DNA from: Clytia hemisphaerica
Lineage: Eukaryota; Cnidaria; Hydrozoa; Leptothecata; Clytiidae
Assembly: GCA_902728285.1 (NCBI GenBank)
Contig: CACVBU010000702.1
Coordinates: forward strand, 941,499-1,005,498
Direction: 5' to 3'
DNA length: 64,000 bases
Part shown: positions 1-11,002 of the stretch, one piece after another
Position numbering within the stretch: position 1 is the first letter of the stretch
Layout: every line of letters begins with the position of its first letter
Translations under genes and position numbers: made by a program
Notes under the pieces: generated by a model
What the model saw: the letters and a program-made list of their open reading frames with translations, nothing else
What the model was told of the DNA's origin: nothing
Databases searched by the model: none

Positions 1-3000
1 AAGTGCTTCAATCAGAAAATTCAAGAAAGGAAGAACAGAAACTATTCGATCTGCAACACCTGCTGCCGCTCGCTACGCAAGAGAAATGGATCGAACTAAC
101 TATTCGGTATAATTAATGTGATACTGTATTTTTGTCCAAATGCAAATTTTAATTCCCTGTGGCTAAAGTAATTAAAGGCCAACGGTGGATGGTAATGGAA
201 TTGAATAATGGAATAATGAAATGTTCCACCATGAGTCAAATGAAATTTACAACGTGAATATTACATTTTGTCATAAAGACCTAATCGATTTAACCCAATC
301 ACTAAATTTTGGTGTAGTTCTAAATGAATTCCTTTGACTTTCGAGGATTTCATGTCTTAAGATGGCGCTTTTAGTACGTAAAGTCACTAATCGCACGATG
401 GGTTATTTTTTCTTATTTGGCGCGCCCTCAAAGAGAGCAATTAATCGTTAATTGCATCCTGTAGAGAGCAATTAATCGTTAATCACACTCTCCAATGCCG
501 CGCCAATGTTTACAAAATTGATTTTATTGTTTTTTCTTACATATTTTTTGCATCGAACGTTTTAATTGCATTCGAAATTTATTTTGTGAGAAAGAAAATC
601 AATAATCAACAATAAAAGAAAGACATAAAGAGAAGAGAAAAATGTAAAACTCTCAGTGTAATTTCTGCAATTTACTTTCCTAACTGGGAAAAAGTAGTGA
701 AAGCCATTGTGCGATTAGCTCGTAATCACATAATAACTCGTACAATTCGAAAATTGCACTCGTGATTTTTTTGTTTCGAATTTTCCTCGTCCTTTCGGAC
801 TCGGAAAATTAATAACAAAAAAATCACTCGTGCAATTATATTCGAATTGCACTCGTTATCATGTGATTACATATACAAATAGCTTGTTGAAATCACGTTG
901 TCGGAAAGTTTTGTCGTAAATATCTTTTTTTATCTTTTACATTTAAGTTCTACAGTATACGTACAGTAAGCGTTATGCTACGTCAACATCAACGCGATAT
1001 TCAATATCTTTCATTTTTCTTGACATTTAGGACGAAGAAAAGAAAGGACTTTTCTTCAACGCTGTCGATGCACATGTCAAATATACTCAAGATGTAAGAA
1101 ATCTCTCTCCTGCCTTTACATTGCCTACTAATAAAAGACAACACAGACAAGAATTAAATATTTGAAAATTGAATTGACGATGGTGACCAAACTAGGGAAA
1201 CGAAAAAGGTTCTATCAATGAACAAATTATGACAGTTGTAAATATTTTATTCATAGAATTATATTTCACAGGTCTATCGACCTCTACGAAATAATTTTAG
1301 ATTTATAAATTGTCTAATTCTTCATCTGTCGTCCAGTCGTCAGAAAATATGGACAGAAGAGAAGACGTTGTTTTGGTCTTTGTCCTAGGTTTTCGAACTA
1401 GGCGAAGGTTTGTTCTAGGGCTTCCTCTTACATGCCAAACGAAATCGTCATTTTTTGAATTCATTTTTGTCGCCTTTTGGCACATATCTTTAATAATTTT
1501 TCTTTCGTTGATGGTGAAGTCGTCTGTGATGCTAAAGCCACCAATTTCATTGAATCGTTTCAGCTTATGCAGATTTTGCATTATCCGTTTCTTTTTCCTC
1601 TATACTTTTTAAGATCAACTTGATTGGACGCCAATGTAGCCCTTTTCGGTTTTGTCCAATGCGATGATGGTGGGACGGTTTGATATCTTGAACGCCAATG
1701 TTACCTAGTATACTTTCAATATCTATTTTGTCTTGTTCCTGTTGTTCCTCTTTGTTGTCTACCTCTAATTCCACCATTCCATGTATAATAATATTTCGTT
1801 TTCTTGATTCGATGTCTCTTTCTTCATTCTTGTTTTCTTGTTGGTGTTCTCTCACTGCTGATTTGAAATTATCCTTGTGTTTGTTAGTTATTTCAGCGTA
1901 TGTTTTTTCTGATGTTTTCTCTATGTAATTCGTCGTTTGCTTTATTTCTTCTTTTAATTTATAATCTGCTTGGTTTTTATTTCAAAGTCAGCCATCTTAT
2001 TGGTTAAGATGTTTTCGATATCGTTCTTAAGGCTGCGGTTCTTGGCTAGCTGGTTTTTGAGCTTTTTAATGACGTCGTCCTTCTTCTCAATCTCCCTCTG
2101 CATCATATGATACGAGTTCTCACCTATTTTACTCATTAGAGATCGTGTTATCCGCACGCAATTCTGACATAGATATTGTTCGTTATAAGTGTTGGCAAAA
2201 ATTTGCAGCTGATAAAGCGGTAATTGTGTGCACTCGTAGTGTACCATGCGGTGGCATTTTCGGCATTTTAGACGGTTTTGGTCATCATCATCTGAGCAGG
2301 AGGTGGGAGTGCATGTTTGGTTTTGTTTAGCTTCTTCAAATGGTTGTTTTTCTTGCTTTTTGTCGGTTTTTTCGTTCATGTTTTTGATTTTGAATAGTAT
2401 TTGGAAAAACCTTATGTGTAACTTTTAGTCCCTGATAATTTCACTATCCACATTATCTACATACTTTAGCTAATAAAATAATTTCCGGTCATGTCTTTTT
2501 CCCGTTAACCGAATTGAAAAGGCCTTTTCATACAGCGCCTTGTGATTTTCAAGTCCGCAAATTTACTTTCCTTGTTTTGTAGGTGATTAAGGTAAAATTA
2601 TCACAGTTATAATGGCTCATGGAAAATGTCCAATATTTTAAGTTTATAACTTTTTTGTCCGATTCTGCTCTTGATTTTAGGCCATTAACTTCGAAGCTAT
2701 CGATCGTCATCTGCTGGGTTTGAAATTGACAGCTCTTGAAAGTGGAATACCGTTACCGGAATTGTTTCGCGATAAAGCTTTTGGTTACGCCATGCATTTT
2801 CGATTGTCTACGAGTCAAGTAAGTAAAACGTGATACGAAGCTTTGATTTCAAGAATATTCAAGTTATATATTGTGTGTCAAGCATTTTCCCATTTTCAAT
2901 TACAGTATACTTTTCCAATCTTCCATTGTATTTAATTGTTTTCCTTTTTTAGGTACCTGCTAAGCGAGCAGCGTGTTTATGTTTTGGTCCAGTGGTTCCT

Positions 3001-3162
3001 GATGGTTACGGTGTGTGTTATAATCCGATGGAATCACGTTTCGTTTACGCTGTCTCTTCTTTTAACAGCCATCCCAAAACACAAGCCGGTGATCTAGGAG
3101 ATGAAATTGCCAAAGCTCTGGAAGATAACCATGTCTTGTTGGCCTCACAATCCAAACTGTAA
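1..3162 (+). CDS. CRAT: Carnitine O-acetyltransferase, last four exons (5' part outside window)
   Basis: C-terminal part of a choline/carnitine acyltransferase, which moves acetyl groups between CoA and carnitine. Exons by frame and GT-AG sites: up to 106, 1031-1093, 2681-2818 and 2953-3162; every intron is phase 0. Family signatures seen are SASIRKFKKGRTETIRSAT near the start, DRHLLGLKL, AMHFRLSTSQVPAK (the STS motif contacts carnitine) and CFGPVVPDGYGVCYNPME. The protein ends in SKL, a canonical peroxisomal targeting tripeptide; vertebrate CRAT ends in AKL, so peroxisomal targeting is likely. The catalytic histidine lies upstream of the window. Intron 1 carries inverted-repeat elements and intron 2 a decayed retroelement ORF1 on the opposite strand. 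The sequence resembles CRAT more than CROT or CPT, but the assignment rests on the C-terminal quarter only. Confidence 0.9.
386..720. repeat. Imperfect inverted repeat in CRAT intron 1
   Basis: ACTAATCGCACGATGG near 386 is matched in reverse complement by CCATTGTGCGATTAGCT near 703-719. The interior has a tandem pair of GAGAGCAATTAATCGTTAAT at about 434 and 463. It is probably a MITE abutting the next element. No target duplication was resolved. Confidence 0.45.
722..870. mobile_element. MITE-like hairpin in CRAT intron 1
   Basis: GTAATCACATAATAACTCGT at the left end is matched by the reverse complement of the right end (ACTCGTTATCATGTGATTAC). The arms continue inward through CACTCGTGATTTTTTTGTT. 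The word CACTCGT/ACGAGTG recurs in both arms. There is no coding capacity. Confidence 0.7.
1303..2379 (-). pseudogene. Decayed retroelement ORF1 (PHD-like finger, coiled coil, RNA-binding domain)
   Basis: Three reading-frame blocks on the minus strand make up one broken protein. Block 2379-1954 has a PHD-type zinc finger (two cysteines, then CRKCHRMVHYEC, then CQNC) followed by a charged coiled coil. The block ending near 1565 has NIIIHGM and the RIGQN...RPIKLILKS core typical of ORF1 RNA-binding domains. Block 1581-1303 has DDFTINERKIIKDMCQKATKMN followed by VRGSPR. The frame breaks near 1960 and 1575. It matches the intact ORF at 16304-17344 domain by domain but is clearly diverged from it. 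It lies inside CRAT intron 2, antisense to the gene. No reverse transcriptase follows. Confidence 0.75.
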
Positions 3163-5300
3163 TGTTTTTTGGAATAGTTCTTTACAAACCTTATGATTGA
3201 CAAATGTCAACAAAACAGTTTTTTTTTAGTATACTAATCACGGGTAATACTTCATGTTTAATAGATATACAGCCCATTACGTCATTCGCCCAGGGATATC
3301 ACCAGTTAGCGATGATGTACTACTGAAATTAAAGCCGACAACGTAAAGTTTTTGAAAAAAGACACCACGATTTATTTGATTTTCTTTCTTGTCAATGCGC
3401 ATCCTTGAGGAGCCTGACACTTTTCTCAATTTCCCTTCTACATTTAACTCGCTTTTTCTTTTAGTTCCACGTACTATTCTAAGATACCAAAACTTAAATA
3501 TAAAAAGTAATGAAATTTTGATAATGACTTTTTGTAAATATAATATTTTTAAGGAATACTTTACCATTTTTATTGTTATCATGTCAGCGTTACTTGAAAC
3601 ACACCTTCGATCGTATATTTTTTCTCCGATTAGAATTTTTAGACCTACCTGGAGGTCCTATAAGTTAACCTATGTTCGTTCGTTCATCTTTTACCAACTC
3701 TCAGAATTGAATCATAGGGACTTTTGATTTTTGATGCAAATGTGCAAAATGGTGGTGCTAAAATGTGACGGAGAAATTTTTTTTGAGTAAATTTCAGCCA
3801 GAAAATCTTTTGGATTTGGTGAATAAATGGATCAAATTGTTAGCTCATTTTTTTGCATGAAAGAAGGGTACCATCATATATAGGTAAAAAGATGGCTCAA
3901 GCAGATTTTCATAAAAATATTTTTTGGCTGATAAAAAGAAATCTTAGCCAAATTATTATTTTGTTATTATTGATTTTTTTTTAGATAAAAATGTCACAGT
4001 GTAGCGCGAGTTTTCTACAACCCCACACAAAATATTTGAGACAAAGGGGATTCCCCTGTGAAATTTTAAACATCACAAATGATTTTTAAGCGCGTCAAAC
4101 TAGAGTTGGAAAGTAGAGACGCGACTTAAGGTAGAACCTTAGGATCTCAGGAAGTTCAAACTTGTTTCGATCAGGCTTGGAATATAGCCTAGAAGCCACC
4201 GAACCCCTCAAAAATCAAAATACTCAATGGAAGAAAGTGGATATGCTAAAATAACAACTCTCACCCGAACTTTGAATTCTGAAAAGCGTTAAAATACACT
4301 AAAGTCTCAGTATATTTCGAGCAAGATTGTAGAAACACTTATTATTAAGCTATGCATTTTTCTAATAGTGGATTGTTTTTATGAAAAAGATATGCTTTCA
4401 TTATAATTTCCAAATTATTTTTTCCAAAAATGTTTGATTTTATTATCAGGTAGGTCGATATAAGTATAGCTTGTTACATTTGAAAAAGATAATGCATGTA
4501 CACTTTTGTATTGTAATTGAAAGGTGTTAATTTAATATTTTTGTTCAATCCAAGTCAGTTTCTCGATTTCAAAACCAGACCCGGCGAAACGTACAATGTT
4601 CCTAGAAATTGCAATTCTTTTGAGGGTAAAAATTTCCTACTTTTGTGAATTTTGTGAGCGTGTTGAGAGACCCTCTGAGAGATTTTCTTCGAGGGTCTTT
4701 GTGAAAATCTACACAAGTGCTCTAGCAACGAGAATTTAGCGTATAGAGGTTATAACTGATTTTTTTGGTCTTGAGTCTTTATTTCGGAAGCTTAGAATTT
4801 CATTGTTTCTACACTGTTGTATTTTTGTTTGAATTGGGCTGGACAAAACTTTTCATCTTAATATTTTCATCACTGGGAAAAAGAATTGTACAATACAATT
4901 TTAAGTCGAAATCGAAAATTTAACCAAAATATAGCGGTCGGTCAAGTCCGAAAGGAAGGCAGTTTTGGAATTTCAATCTCCAATAATTTTCAAATGAAAA
5001 CATTGAGTAGTATCGTGAACATATACTTGCATTACGCGATCAAACATTAAAAATTGGTGCACACGTTGTGATCGATTAGGAAGCCATCGATCCAATGTTA
5101 GTGGAATGAATGGAAAGATCGAATACTATAATTCGTATTTGTAAAAACGTAAGAATCACTCAATTTTCGCGAATTTTACCCTTTTTTTGAAAGTGAATGT
5201 CTTTGAAATTTCTTGAAAGAGCCATTTGCGAAAGTGTTCGCACCCCTCTGTGTCGTAAATTTCGCAGTTTTTCGACCTCGCAAAAGGTCGTACACCTTAC
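3163..5300. other. Intergenic, no gene recognised
   Basis: A/T-rich sequence downstream of CRAT. The open frames at 3277-3582 (-) and 3389-3727 (+) overlap on opposite strands, have low-complexity composition and show no family motif. No tRNA, long repeat or convincing inverted repeat was seen. Confidence 0.5.
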
Positions 5301-5337
5301 GTGAGCTATCAGCGGGGGGGGGTCAAGGTTTACGGGG

Positions 5338-6440
5338 ACACGGTATCGGTTTTTTTTTGTACAGTATTTCGGTATTTTTAGAAAAGTGATATATTCCGGT
5401 ATTTGAAATGCTGCCGGTGACGGTAAATTGCCTAAAAATGCTTTGGTATTTCGGTATTTACTCGTAAAACTTTGGTGTTAACTTTAAAATCTTTCCAAAC
5501 TATTTTCTTCATAAAGAGACTTCCAAAAATCACGCCTGCGGCGCTGAATTTTCTTAAATTTTACAAAACTACACCTATGTTTTCTAAAACGATCAGTTTA
5601 CACACAGTATTTATATACTACTTGCGTGGTGACATGGGGTCAGAAACAGCTCCACCTCTCAGTCTAGTGGCAACTTTTTTTGTGGTTATAGTCTATCCAC
5701 TATCCTTTAAATAATGAATTTTTATAAAAAAAAAAGTGCTACCTTCTCTCAAGCTTTTACTAATGTCTTTTTTCTTTATTAGAGTAGGATTGGATCCAAA
5801 GGCAAATGGACGGAGTAAACCAATCTGGAGTCCCTTTCCCTTAATTTCACATCACTAAACATACTTTTAGCCACAATAGCGGACCTATAAATTTTCCAAA
5901 ATCTTTCGCACTCGCTTCACTTGCATTACTTTGTTAAAATGTTTCCCCAACCCTTGCGGGTTGTATTTTTCTGATTCGCCTTTCCAACCTTGGTCAAGCT
6001 ATTGCCCTTTTCTCAAATTAGAACTAAAGAATTATATCCATAAAAATAGCTTTTTGAGGTACCTAGTTACAATAGTAAAACCATTCTACAACATAGTGCT
6101 TTTAGCCAAATAAGAAAGTGTTAAAATTGAATTTTTCTTTGGTCGGCACAATAAACCATGATTGTACTTTGTCAGAAATTAAACTTCACTTCTTCTATGT
6201 TATTTGCACTTGGAAATTAGATCGTTCGTTTGATATATGAGCTAATAACAGTTGAAAATGAAGTTTTTAACAGGGTGGTATCCCTTACTCCTTGTTTCAT
6301 CAACAATTCTTGCAGTTGAAATACCTTTCCTGACGAAATAGACCCAAAATGAAATTTTCAGTGACGGTATTTGGAGTTAATTGTGTCCGGTATTCCGGTA
6401 TTTCGAGAAAAATTTGCCGGTATTTCGGTATTCAGTACCC
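5338..6440. repeat. Repeat-bounded segment with iterated CGGTATTTCGGTATT word
   Basis: CGGTATTTCGGTATT-type words cluster at both margins (about 5338-5460 and 6360-6436) in the same orientation, with variants GTATTCCGGTATTTCG and CCGGTATTTGAAA. G-rich GGGGGTCAAGG just outside the left cluster loosely mirrors CCTTTGAATCCCC outside the right one, so this may be a mobile element of about 1.1 kb. The interior has no protein signature. Confidence 0.45.
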
Positions 6441-7539
6441 TTTGAATCCCCTCTATCAGGTATATCAGAATCATCTAAAAAGCGAGCTAATAAGGGAATG
6501 GAGACGAGTTTGATGAATCTATTTCACTATCTCGTAAAGTAAATAAAAGGTTTTTAGATAAGCATAAATAGCGGTGATCAAAGACAATTTTTCAGAATAT
6601 GTAAGCTAGAATGCTAGGCAACCAAAGGGCTAAATAAAAAATTGGAGTTGCATACACAAAAAAGGTGTTGTACCTAGTTTAGAATCAAATTGAATTTTTT
6701 CTTATTATTGGTTACAAAAGTAACCATGCCAATCAATCATCCAGAATCTTGGACGAGGTCGTACATATTATAATCAAATCGCAAGTTGGAAAAATTCACA
6801 TTCTCTGTAATCAGAATCCTTTGACGTTAGAGTATGAGAATTTATTAATGATTAGGTAATTTTGTTGTACGTGAAAAGAGAGAGAGAGGATTTATTCTTT
6901 TGAAGGAAACGGCCAAGACTCGCAAAGATCACGAAATCTTCATTTCGCAAAAAACTTGAACGTCAAAAGCAAGTAATGTTAATCATTATTCGAACAATCG
7001 TAATCCGAAACAAAAGAAGACAGAGACTAAGTGCACAAATTTAGAGTTATTAAACTTTTAGTTTGAATCAATTAAATATAGATGCCAGCACTGGTGGGGA
7101 GTATACTTGGGTTGGCGAATTAGGGGAATGTGCGGGCGGGACCTCCGAACACCGAGACCAAATTTACTTTTGTAGATAAAGTTAAAACAAAATAAATGTT
7201 CTTTTGATTAAATCTAAATAAAGCATTAATTTCTTATACATACGCCCGCATCCTTTCTCCCCTATACCCCCCCCCCCCGAGTGCCAGTAGGATCCTTATG
7301 CATCCTCTTATTAGCTAGCGTCGGATACTTTTACTACCTACTTTTTATGCATTTTTAAAAGGCCAAAGAAATACAAAAATCTGTTTAAATTCATCAAATA
7401 TCATTTATTACAAGTTGGTCAAAAAAATCTTGGATATAAAAAAATCCTAGTCACGTAATACGTAATACAGTATTAATGATAAATATGTACACATATTTAA
7501 TAGATAATAATAGGATATTAAAAAAAATACTAGCTTGTT
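6441..7539. other. Intergenic; one copy of a short dispersed direct repeat
   Basis: About 7173-7270 (TAGATAAAGTTAAAACAAAA, then TAAATAAAG, then CCCCTATA plus a C-run) recurs in the same orientation at about 9295-9425 (TAGATAAAGTTAAAGCAAAA ... CCTATAAACCCCC). The two copies bracket the PLPP6-like gene and its upstream element. A short AG run lies at about 6879. Otherwise nothing was recognised. Confidence 0.5.
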
Positions 7540-8133
7540 TTAAATAAGTAAAGGTAACAATGCTAGTGTAAAATATCCTTCTAGAGCCCCAATGAAGGAG
7601 CCTGCAACAACATCAGTTAAAAAATGTCTACCCAAGGCTATTCTTGAATATGCCAATGCAAAAGCCCAAATCAGGAGAAATGATTGTGACGCAAAAAAAT
7701 TGATATTTGTCAAAATAACATACAACATGAATGCTCTTGTTGCATGACCAGAAGGAAAGGAGAATCCATCAATTTTTGATGCACTCAATGGTAAATCACC
7801 TTCATTATATGATGGTCTATGTCTTTTGAATAGCAGTTTCAGGAATGCGATGACGATCAGGTCAACGATCAATCCAGCCATGATGATCACGAAATTTCTT
7901 GAAAATTTTGTCACCAAAAGCTGCCAAAATATGTAAAGGAGCCAAGGTACTCCATGCCCTGACCATTCCAAGGCTTTGAAGATGAATCTAAACACTGTAA
8001 ACGTTGAATTCTCGAAAAAACCATTGTACAAACTCAAATATTTTGAAAGTTTTTGATCGTAAACTAAGAATTTTTCAGATGTAAACAAATCCGCCATTTT
8101 GCATTCGATATAGCCTGTGCTCACGGCGAACAA
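7540..8133 (-). CDS. PLPP6: PAP2-superfamily lipid phosphatase, PLPP6 (PPAPDC2)-like
   Basis: Single-exon protein of 197 residues with several membrane helices. All three PAP2 motifs are present in order: K99xxxxxxR106P107, the PSGH motif at 127-130 and S163R164xxxxxH170xxxD174, so the catalytic histidines are intact. Spacing and hydrophobic layout match the PLPP6 branch (polyisoprenoid/presqualene diphosphate phosphatase of ER and nuclear membranes) more than glucose-6-phosphatase or the six-helix LPPs. The first Met is at 8133; Met13 (ATG at 8097, MADLF) is an equally plausible start. It is shorter than the mammalian protein because the N-terminal extension is missing. It is transcribed away from geminin, and an inverted-repeat element begins 43 bp upstream of its first ATG. 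Confidence 0.88.
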   Translation of the reverse strand: MFAVSTGYIECKMADLFTSEKFLVYDQKLSKYLSLYNGFFENSTFTVFRFIFKALEWSGHGVPWLLYIFWQLLVTKFSRNFVIIMAGLIVDLIVIAFLKLLFKRHRPSYNEGDLPLSASKIDGFSFPSGHATRAFMLYVILTNINFFASQSFLLIWAFALAYSRIALGRHFLTDVVAGSFIGALEGYFTLALLPLLI

Positions 8134-8175
8134 TTCTAATTTTTATGATATCTCAAGATCTATCTCGTGGGGGTG

Positions 8176-9254
8176 TATGGCGCGCCAAAGCGGAAATAAA
8201 TACTATCTTTTTAAAACAATACTATCTTCGTTTAAAACATACTATCTTTGTTGTAAACATACTATCTTTGTTGTAAACATACTATCTTCGTTTAAAACAT
8301 ACTATCTTTTTTAAAACATACTATTTTTTGCTTAAAAAAATACTATTTTCGTTTAAAACATAGTATCTTTAAAAAATAATACTATTTTTACTATCTTTCA
8401 TACTATCTTTTTAAAACAATACTATCTTTGTTGTAAACATACTATCTTCGTTTAAAAAATACTATCTTTTAAAAAAATACTATCTTTTTAAAAAATACTA
8501 TCTTTTTTCGAATATAGGTTGCCTCGATTATTCAAATTTGTGTAATTTTCATTTTGAGGGGCGTGTAATGGGCGTTGGTTTTTCGTGTTTATTTTATATG
8601 GCCTCATCCGCCCACATGCAGGACCAACATAACAAGATGGCACTTGGTGTAGCTAAAATCTCATCGCTGTCTGAGGGCTGAATACTTCCTGTTCAACTAA
8701 CTACTCCATTTAAAGCAGCTTTCAGGCATTTACACCATAATCAATAGAAGAAAAAAAGGACATGACCACATAACATTGAGATCAAAACCAAAACAGTGGT
8801 GTTTTCACCACATTTTGGACTTTCTGCCATTTCTATATAAAGCATGTTGTTCTTTCCATCCAGCAAGCATGGTCCCGCCGTCCCACCATGCGCGGGTCAT
8901 GCATGCAAACTTTAAAATGAGCGAGGCAAGACGTGCCAAGCTCGTTTCCAGACTGTTTTCGAAAAGATAGTATGTTTTAAAAAAGATAATATCGTTTTAA
9001 AATAGATAGTATTGTTTAAAAAAAGATAGTATCATTACAAAAGATAGTATGTTTTTAAACGAAGATGGTATGTTTTAAACGAGAATAGTATTTTTTCAAA
9101 CGGAAATAGTATTTTTTCAACGAAAATAGTATTTTTTGAACGAAAATAGTATGTTTTAATCGAAAATAGTATTTTTTTAAAAAGATAGTATGTTTTAAAC
9201 GAAGATAGTATTGTTTTAAAGAGATAGTATTTATTTCCGCTTTGGCGCGCCATA
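8176..9254. mobile_element. 1.08-kb TIR element with iterated ATACTATCTTT words
   Basis: The termini are perfect inverted repeats beginning TATGGCGCGCCAAAGCGGAA and continuing into ATAAATACTATCTTT. The subterminal zones (about 8200-8510 and 8968-9235) are arrays of ATACTATCTTTNNTTTAAAAC units of about 18 bp, plus-oriented on the left and reversed on the right. GGGGTG occurs directly outside both ends (8170-8175 and 9255-9260), consistent with a 6-bp target duplication; TA/TA is the alternative reading. The middle (8515-8965) is unique sequence with no transposase, so the element is non-autonomous. It fills most of the interval between PLPP6 and geminin. Confidence 0.85.
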
Positions 9255-9473
9255 GGGGTGAATATTTCTAAAGAATGGTTTTATATTTCTCTTTTAGATA
9301 AAGTTAAAGCAAAATAAATCAAAAATTTTATAGATTGAATTTAAATAAAGTAATCATTTTTATTGGTTCTAAATACACTCATTTTACATGATACTTTTGG
9401 ATCTTATACTTTCCTATAAACCCCCGTCTTGTAAGTTATTGTGTAAGACAAAAGTGCACGAAAGAATTTTTAT

Positions 9474-9480
9474 GGCGGGA
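9474..9480 (+). promoter_or_regulatory. Possible E2F-type site upstream of geminin
   Basis: GGCGGGA within TATGGCGGGA lies about 25 bp before the geminin ATG. Geminin is a known E2F target in vertebrates. A single short match is weak evidence. Confidence 0.3.
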
Positions 9481-9505
9481 GACCCGAAACTAGCAAGTTA
9501 AAAAG

Positions 9506-10237
9506 ATGGCTGACGAAAGAGATCCTTCAGTCAACACACCACTCACAACACCATCAACTCCACGAGTTTATCGTACTGACAAGGAAAACTTAACACATCA
9601 TCAAGAGACAGGTATGAAAACCTTTTCACCCTTCGCCAAGCATACACCCAAGAGCTTCAAAATTTTATCAGATGATGAAATAAGACAGGGAAAGGGATCA
9701 TCCATATCCAAACCTGCCCACCAAATTACCACCAATAAAAGCAAAACTCAAATCAAGAGAAAAAGTCTTGCTACTCTACAGCAGTCTTCAGAAGGAAAGG
9801 GCAAGTTAACTGGAAATGGGCGTGATACTCTTTCAATAAAGGAAGCATTCAAGAGAAAACCAGAATCAAAGCATAATTCTTCTAAAGTTGTTGATGTAAA
9901 AATCTCGGAAATCTCAACAATAATCTCAACAAAGATTTCTTCTGTTCCTGAAGAGCAGATCTTATCTAAAGAAGGTCCCTGTAGCGAGAAGGGAGATGAA
10001 CTTCTTGTTAATGAGGCTTTAGATTTGATGAAGCAGACAGAGAACATTGACGACAGTTACTGGAAACAAATTGCAGAGGAACGAAGAGAAGCGCTTGAAG
10101 AAACTCTGACTGAGAATGAGAAACTATATGATCGTATTGATGAACTTGTTGAAGAAAACAAAAAACTTGAGAGTAAATTAAATGAAGCTGAGTGTTTTAA
10201 AATGCTATACGAAAACTTGTTAGCAAGCAAGGAATGA
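9506..10237 (+). CDS. GMNN: Geminin, DNA replication licensing inhibitor
   Basis: Intronless 243-residue protein. Geminin binds Cdt1 and blocks MCM loading outside G1. The diagnostic core is the coiled coil starting at Y185: YWKQIAEERREALEETLTEN and onward to about residue 230, with the family's YWK..AEERR...L...L.EN spacing. The N-terminal half is disordered, Ser/Thr/Pro-rich, with several TP sites. Candidate APC/C degrons are a KEN box at 26-28 and a destruction-box-like RKSLATLQ at 85-92, which aligns with the position of the vertebrate D-box. The length is close to the vertebrate protein (about 210). An AATAAA-type polyadenylation signal lies near 10349. The gene is divergent from the PLPP6-like gene, so the two probably shared a promoter before the element at 8176-9254 inserted. 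Confidence 0.93.
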   Translation: MADERDPSVNTPLTTPSTPRVYRTDKENLTHHQETGMKTFSPFAKHTPKSFKILSDDEIRQGKGSSISKPAHQITTNKSKTQIKRKSLATLQQSSEGKGKLTGNGRDTLSIKEAFKRKPESKHNSSKVVDVKISEISTIISTKISSVPEEQILSKEGPCSEKGDELLVNEALDLMKQTENIDDSYWKQIAEERREALEETLTENEKLYDRIDELVEENKKLESKLNEAECFKMLYENLLASKE

Positions 10238-10670
10238 ACAAAATTGAATTTATTAGTGAAATCTAGCTCGCCAACAATTTTTTTTTATGTAACATTATTT
10301 CCTCCCTTGATTTGTATATATTTTATGAGTATTATTTTTTAGGATTAAAATAAATTGTCTAATGGATAATAGATGAAAAAATTGGCGCAATAAAATAATT
10401 TTGGTTCTGTGGTGTGGCTAAACTTTCTCATTTTCAGCAAAACTTTCCTATTGCCACTTTACAATGGAAAAATTCAACAATCTGGATAGATATATAATAC
10501 ACAAAAGTAGCTTCAATTTGTTTGGCAATCAGGCTCAGGGCTGTTAAGTGTATTATTGTTTAGGCACATGTACTCATCAAAAACATATTTTTGCTATGTT
10601 TGGAAAAGTCAGCAGAAAAATCCCTGAAATACGCAAATAATGTTTCCCTGGGAATCTTTCATTCTTGATT

Positions 10671-11002
10671 GCACCATTGCAATGCCGTCTGACATTACAT
10701 CACGGACCAAATAACGTGAGATTGGGTAACTTGCATCAGTGGAGGCTAACATGCATAGCCCTCAAATGAATGACCTGTCCCGTCTGGTCATTAAAATACA
10801 ACTACGCCGCTCCCACTTTGTATTTTAATGACCAGACCAAGTTTTTCATTTGAGGGCTATGCATGTTAGCCTCCACTGATGCAAGTTACCCAATCTCATG
10901 GTAGCTGATTGGTTGTAAGTGACGTAAAATCAGTCAATATGTCACTTTTAACCAATCTGCTGTTGGGTCTGGTTGGGTCTGTTGAAGACATTGCAATGGT
11001 GC
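10671..11002. mobile_element. MITE with long palindromic arms
   Basis: The outer termini GCACCATTGCAATG (10671-10684) and CATTGCAATGGTGC (10989-11002) are exact inverted repeats. Long inner arms at 10717-10770 and 10845-10897 share GAGATTGGGTAACTTGCATC and GTGGAGGCTAACATGCATAG. No coding potential. It lies 430 bp downstream of geminin. Confidence 0.85.

Noticed and set aside
9035..9253. Minus-strand 72-codon frame at 9.1 kb
   Set aside because: Translation of the iterated ATACTATCTTT array of the transposon; a repeat artefact.
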